Below are positions 5,741 through 6,208 of a stretch of DNA of 6,208 nucleotides, in pieces; within the stretch, counting starts at the first letter, position 1; each line of letters begins with the position of its first letter. Under the pieces are notes generated by a model. The model made no database searches and was not told the DNA's origin. It saw nothing but the letters and a program-made list of their open reading frames with translations. The stretch is from contig SKZA01000278.1 in NCBI GenBank assembly GCA_007127595.1, forward strand, positions 1 through 6,208, given 5' to 3'. A program made the translations under genes and the position numbers. This DNA is from Kiritimatiellia bacterium (GTDB lineage: Bacteria; Verrucomicrobiota; Kiritimatiellia; SLAD01).

Positions 5741-6208
5741 ATGAGAGTCGTCAACATTCTCGTAGTATTGGTCATGGCGCACGTTTGGATGTGGCCTGGT
5801 AACGTCAACGCCCTTGACGATTTCGATATGGATGCGCTCTTTGAGGGCATGGACGAAATCGAAGCGCCCGTTCAGGAAGCGGAAGAATGGCCTGAAGACG
5901 AGGAGCTTCCCGAAGAAGCCGAACCCGTGGAACAGCCGGCTGACGACGCCGATCCCTTCGATTGGATGACCGATCTCGACGAAGATCAATTCTTCGATGA
6001 ACCAGTAGACGAGGAGCCTGTTGAGGCGCCCGTTGAAGAGCCGATCGAGGAACCGGTCGAAGAGCCGATCGAAGAACCCGTTCCCGAACCGATGCCCGAA
6101 GACGAGCCGTCCGATCCGTTCGCCGACGACGATTTCTTCTTTGATTTTGAAGAGGAAGAACCGGCAGCGCCGGTTGAAGTGGAAGAACCAGTAGCGCCCG
6201 TCGAAGAA
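5741..6208 (+). CDS. Exported, highly acidic Pro/Glu-repeat protein, cut by the right window edge
   Basis: 156 codons are open to the window edge. Residues 1-24 look like a signal peptide: Arg at 2, a hydrophobic core NILVVLVMAHVWMW, and probable cleavage after VNA (22-24). The mature part is dominated by Glu, Asp and Pro with almost no Lys or Arg, and is probably disordered. It begins DDFDMDALFEGM (26-37). It then has two DPF blocks, DPFDWMTDLDEDQFFDEP (71-88) and DPFADDDFFFDFEEEEP (125-141), separated by 8-residue EEPIEEPV repeats (91-114). A second repeat type, EEPAAPVEV / EEPVAPVEE, runs to the edge. I do not recognise the family from this part. In Akkermansia the gene after the Amuc_1099 position encodes a secretin, so this could be an acidic N-terminal extension of a PilQ/GspD-like secretin. 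It could equally be a separate periplasmic or surface protein. The start is supported by AAGGAG at 7 nt. Confidence 0.8.
   Translation, partial: MRVVNILVVLVMAHVWMWPGNVNALDDFDMDALFEGMDEIEAPVQEAEEWPEDEELPEEAEPVEQPADDADPFDWMTDLDEDQFFDEPVDEEPVEAPVEEPIEEPVEEPIEEPVPEPMPEDEPSDPFADDDFFFDFEEEEPAAPVEVEEPVAPVEE
6011..6082 (+). repeat. Three tandem 24-bp units encoding EEP(V/I)E(A/E)PV
   Basis: The units are 6011-6034, 6035-6058 and 6059-6082. The last two agree at 21 of 24 bases, and all differences among them except the V/I and A/E substitutions are synonymous. This suggests repeat expansion followed by selection for an acidic Pro-spaced peptide. A degenerate EPMPEDEP stretch follows, and a related repeat occurs from about 6155 to the edge. 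Confidence 0.8.

Noticed and set aside
6011..6208. CRISPR-like or intergenic repeat array
   Set aside because: The repeats are in frame, encode a regular acidic Pro/Glu peptide and have no spacers. They are coding-sequence repeats.

Overview
The window looks like chromosomal DNA (GC-rich, roughly 58-60% by eye) from a member of the Verrucomicrobiota / Kiritimatiellota / Lentisphaerota part of the PVC superphylum. Two things point there. One is a pilus-assembly operon whose second gene resembles the Akkermansia Amuc_1100 family. The other is a PVC-style acidic 'DxDGDG ... PDEW ... GLDP ... EEFEAGTSP' segment in the third gene. The assignment is by family recognition only; there is no rRNA or marker gene here.

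Layout, left to right. (1) 1-837, plus strand: the 3' part of a Gfo/Idh/MocA-family NAD(P)-dependent oxidoreductase, entering from the left edge without its Rossmann nucleotide-binding motif. (2) 840-1508, minus strand: a convergent gene for a two-helix membrane protein of unknown function. It has a clear Shine-Dalgarno and a near-consensus sigma-70-type promoter (TTGACA-18-TATAAA, 1584-1613), and its stop lies 2 bp from the stop of the oxidoreductase. (3) 1509-1829: a divergent intergenic region with that promoter, a possible 5'-UTR hairpin and a weak plus-strand promoter candidate. (4) 1830-5628, plus strand: three tightly coupled genes joined by 4-bp ATGA stop/start overlaps. They are a PilM-PilN fusion, an Amuc_1100-like (PilO-like) protein, and a membrane-anchored protein with an acidic calcium-type segment and PilP/GspC-like C-terminal repeats. 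(5) 5629-5740: a 112-bp gap with a 10-bp palindrome and a strong Shine-Dalgarno. (6) 5741 to the right edge: the start of an exported, extremely acidic Pro/Glu-repeat protein.

Working model. Genes 3-5 form the inner-membrane alignment complex of a type IV pilus or related secretin-dependent machine. The cytoplasmic actin-like PilM half is covalently tied to the PilN membrane half. The PilN part pairs with the PilO-like Amuc_1100 homologue. The third protein spans the periplasm in the position of PilP and would contact the secretin. The exported acidic protein starts with a 'DALFxGM' peptide that also ends the preceding gene product, so it may be part of the same assembly. It could be the N-terminal extension of the secretin, or a separate periplasmic or surface protein; the window ends before this can be decided.

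The operon type is known from Akkermansia. The less expected points are the PilM-PilN fusion, the calcium-type segment inside an alignment-complex protein, the apparent duplicated C-terminal beta-domain and the shared peptide motif.
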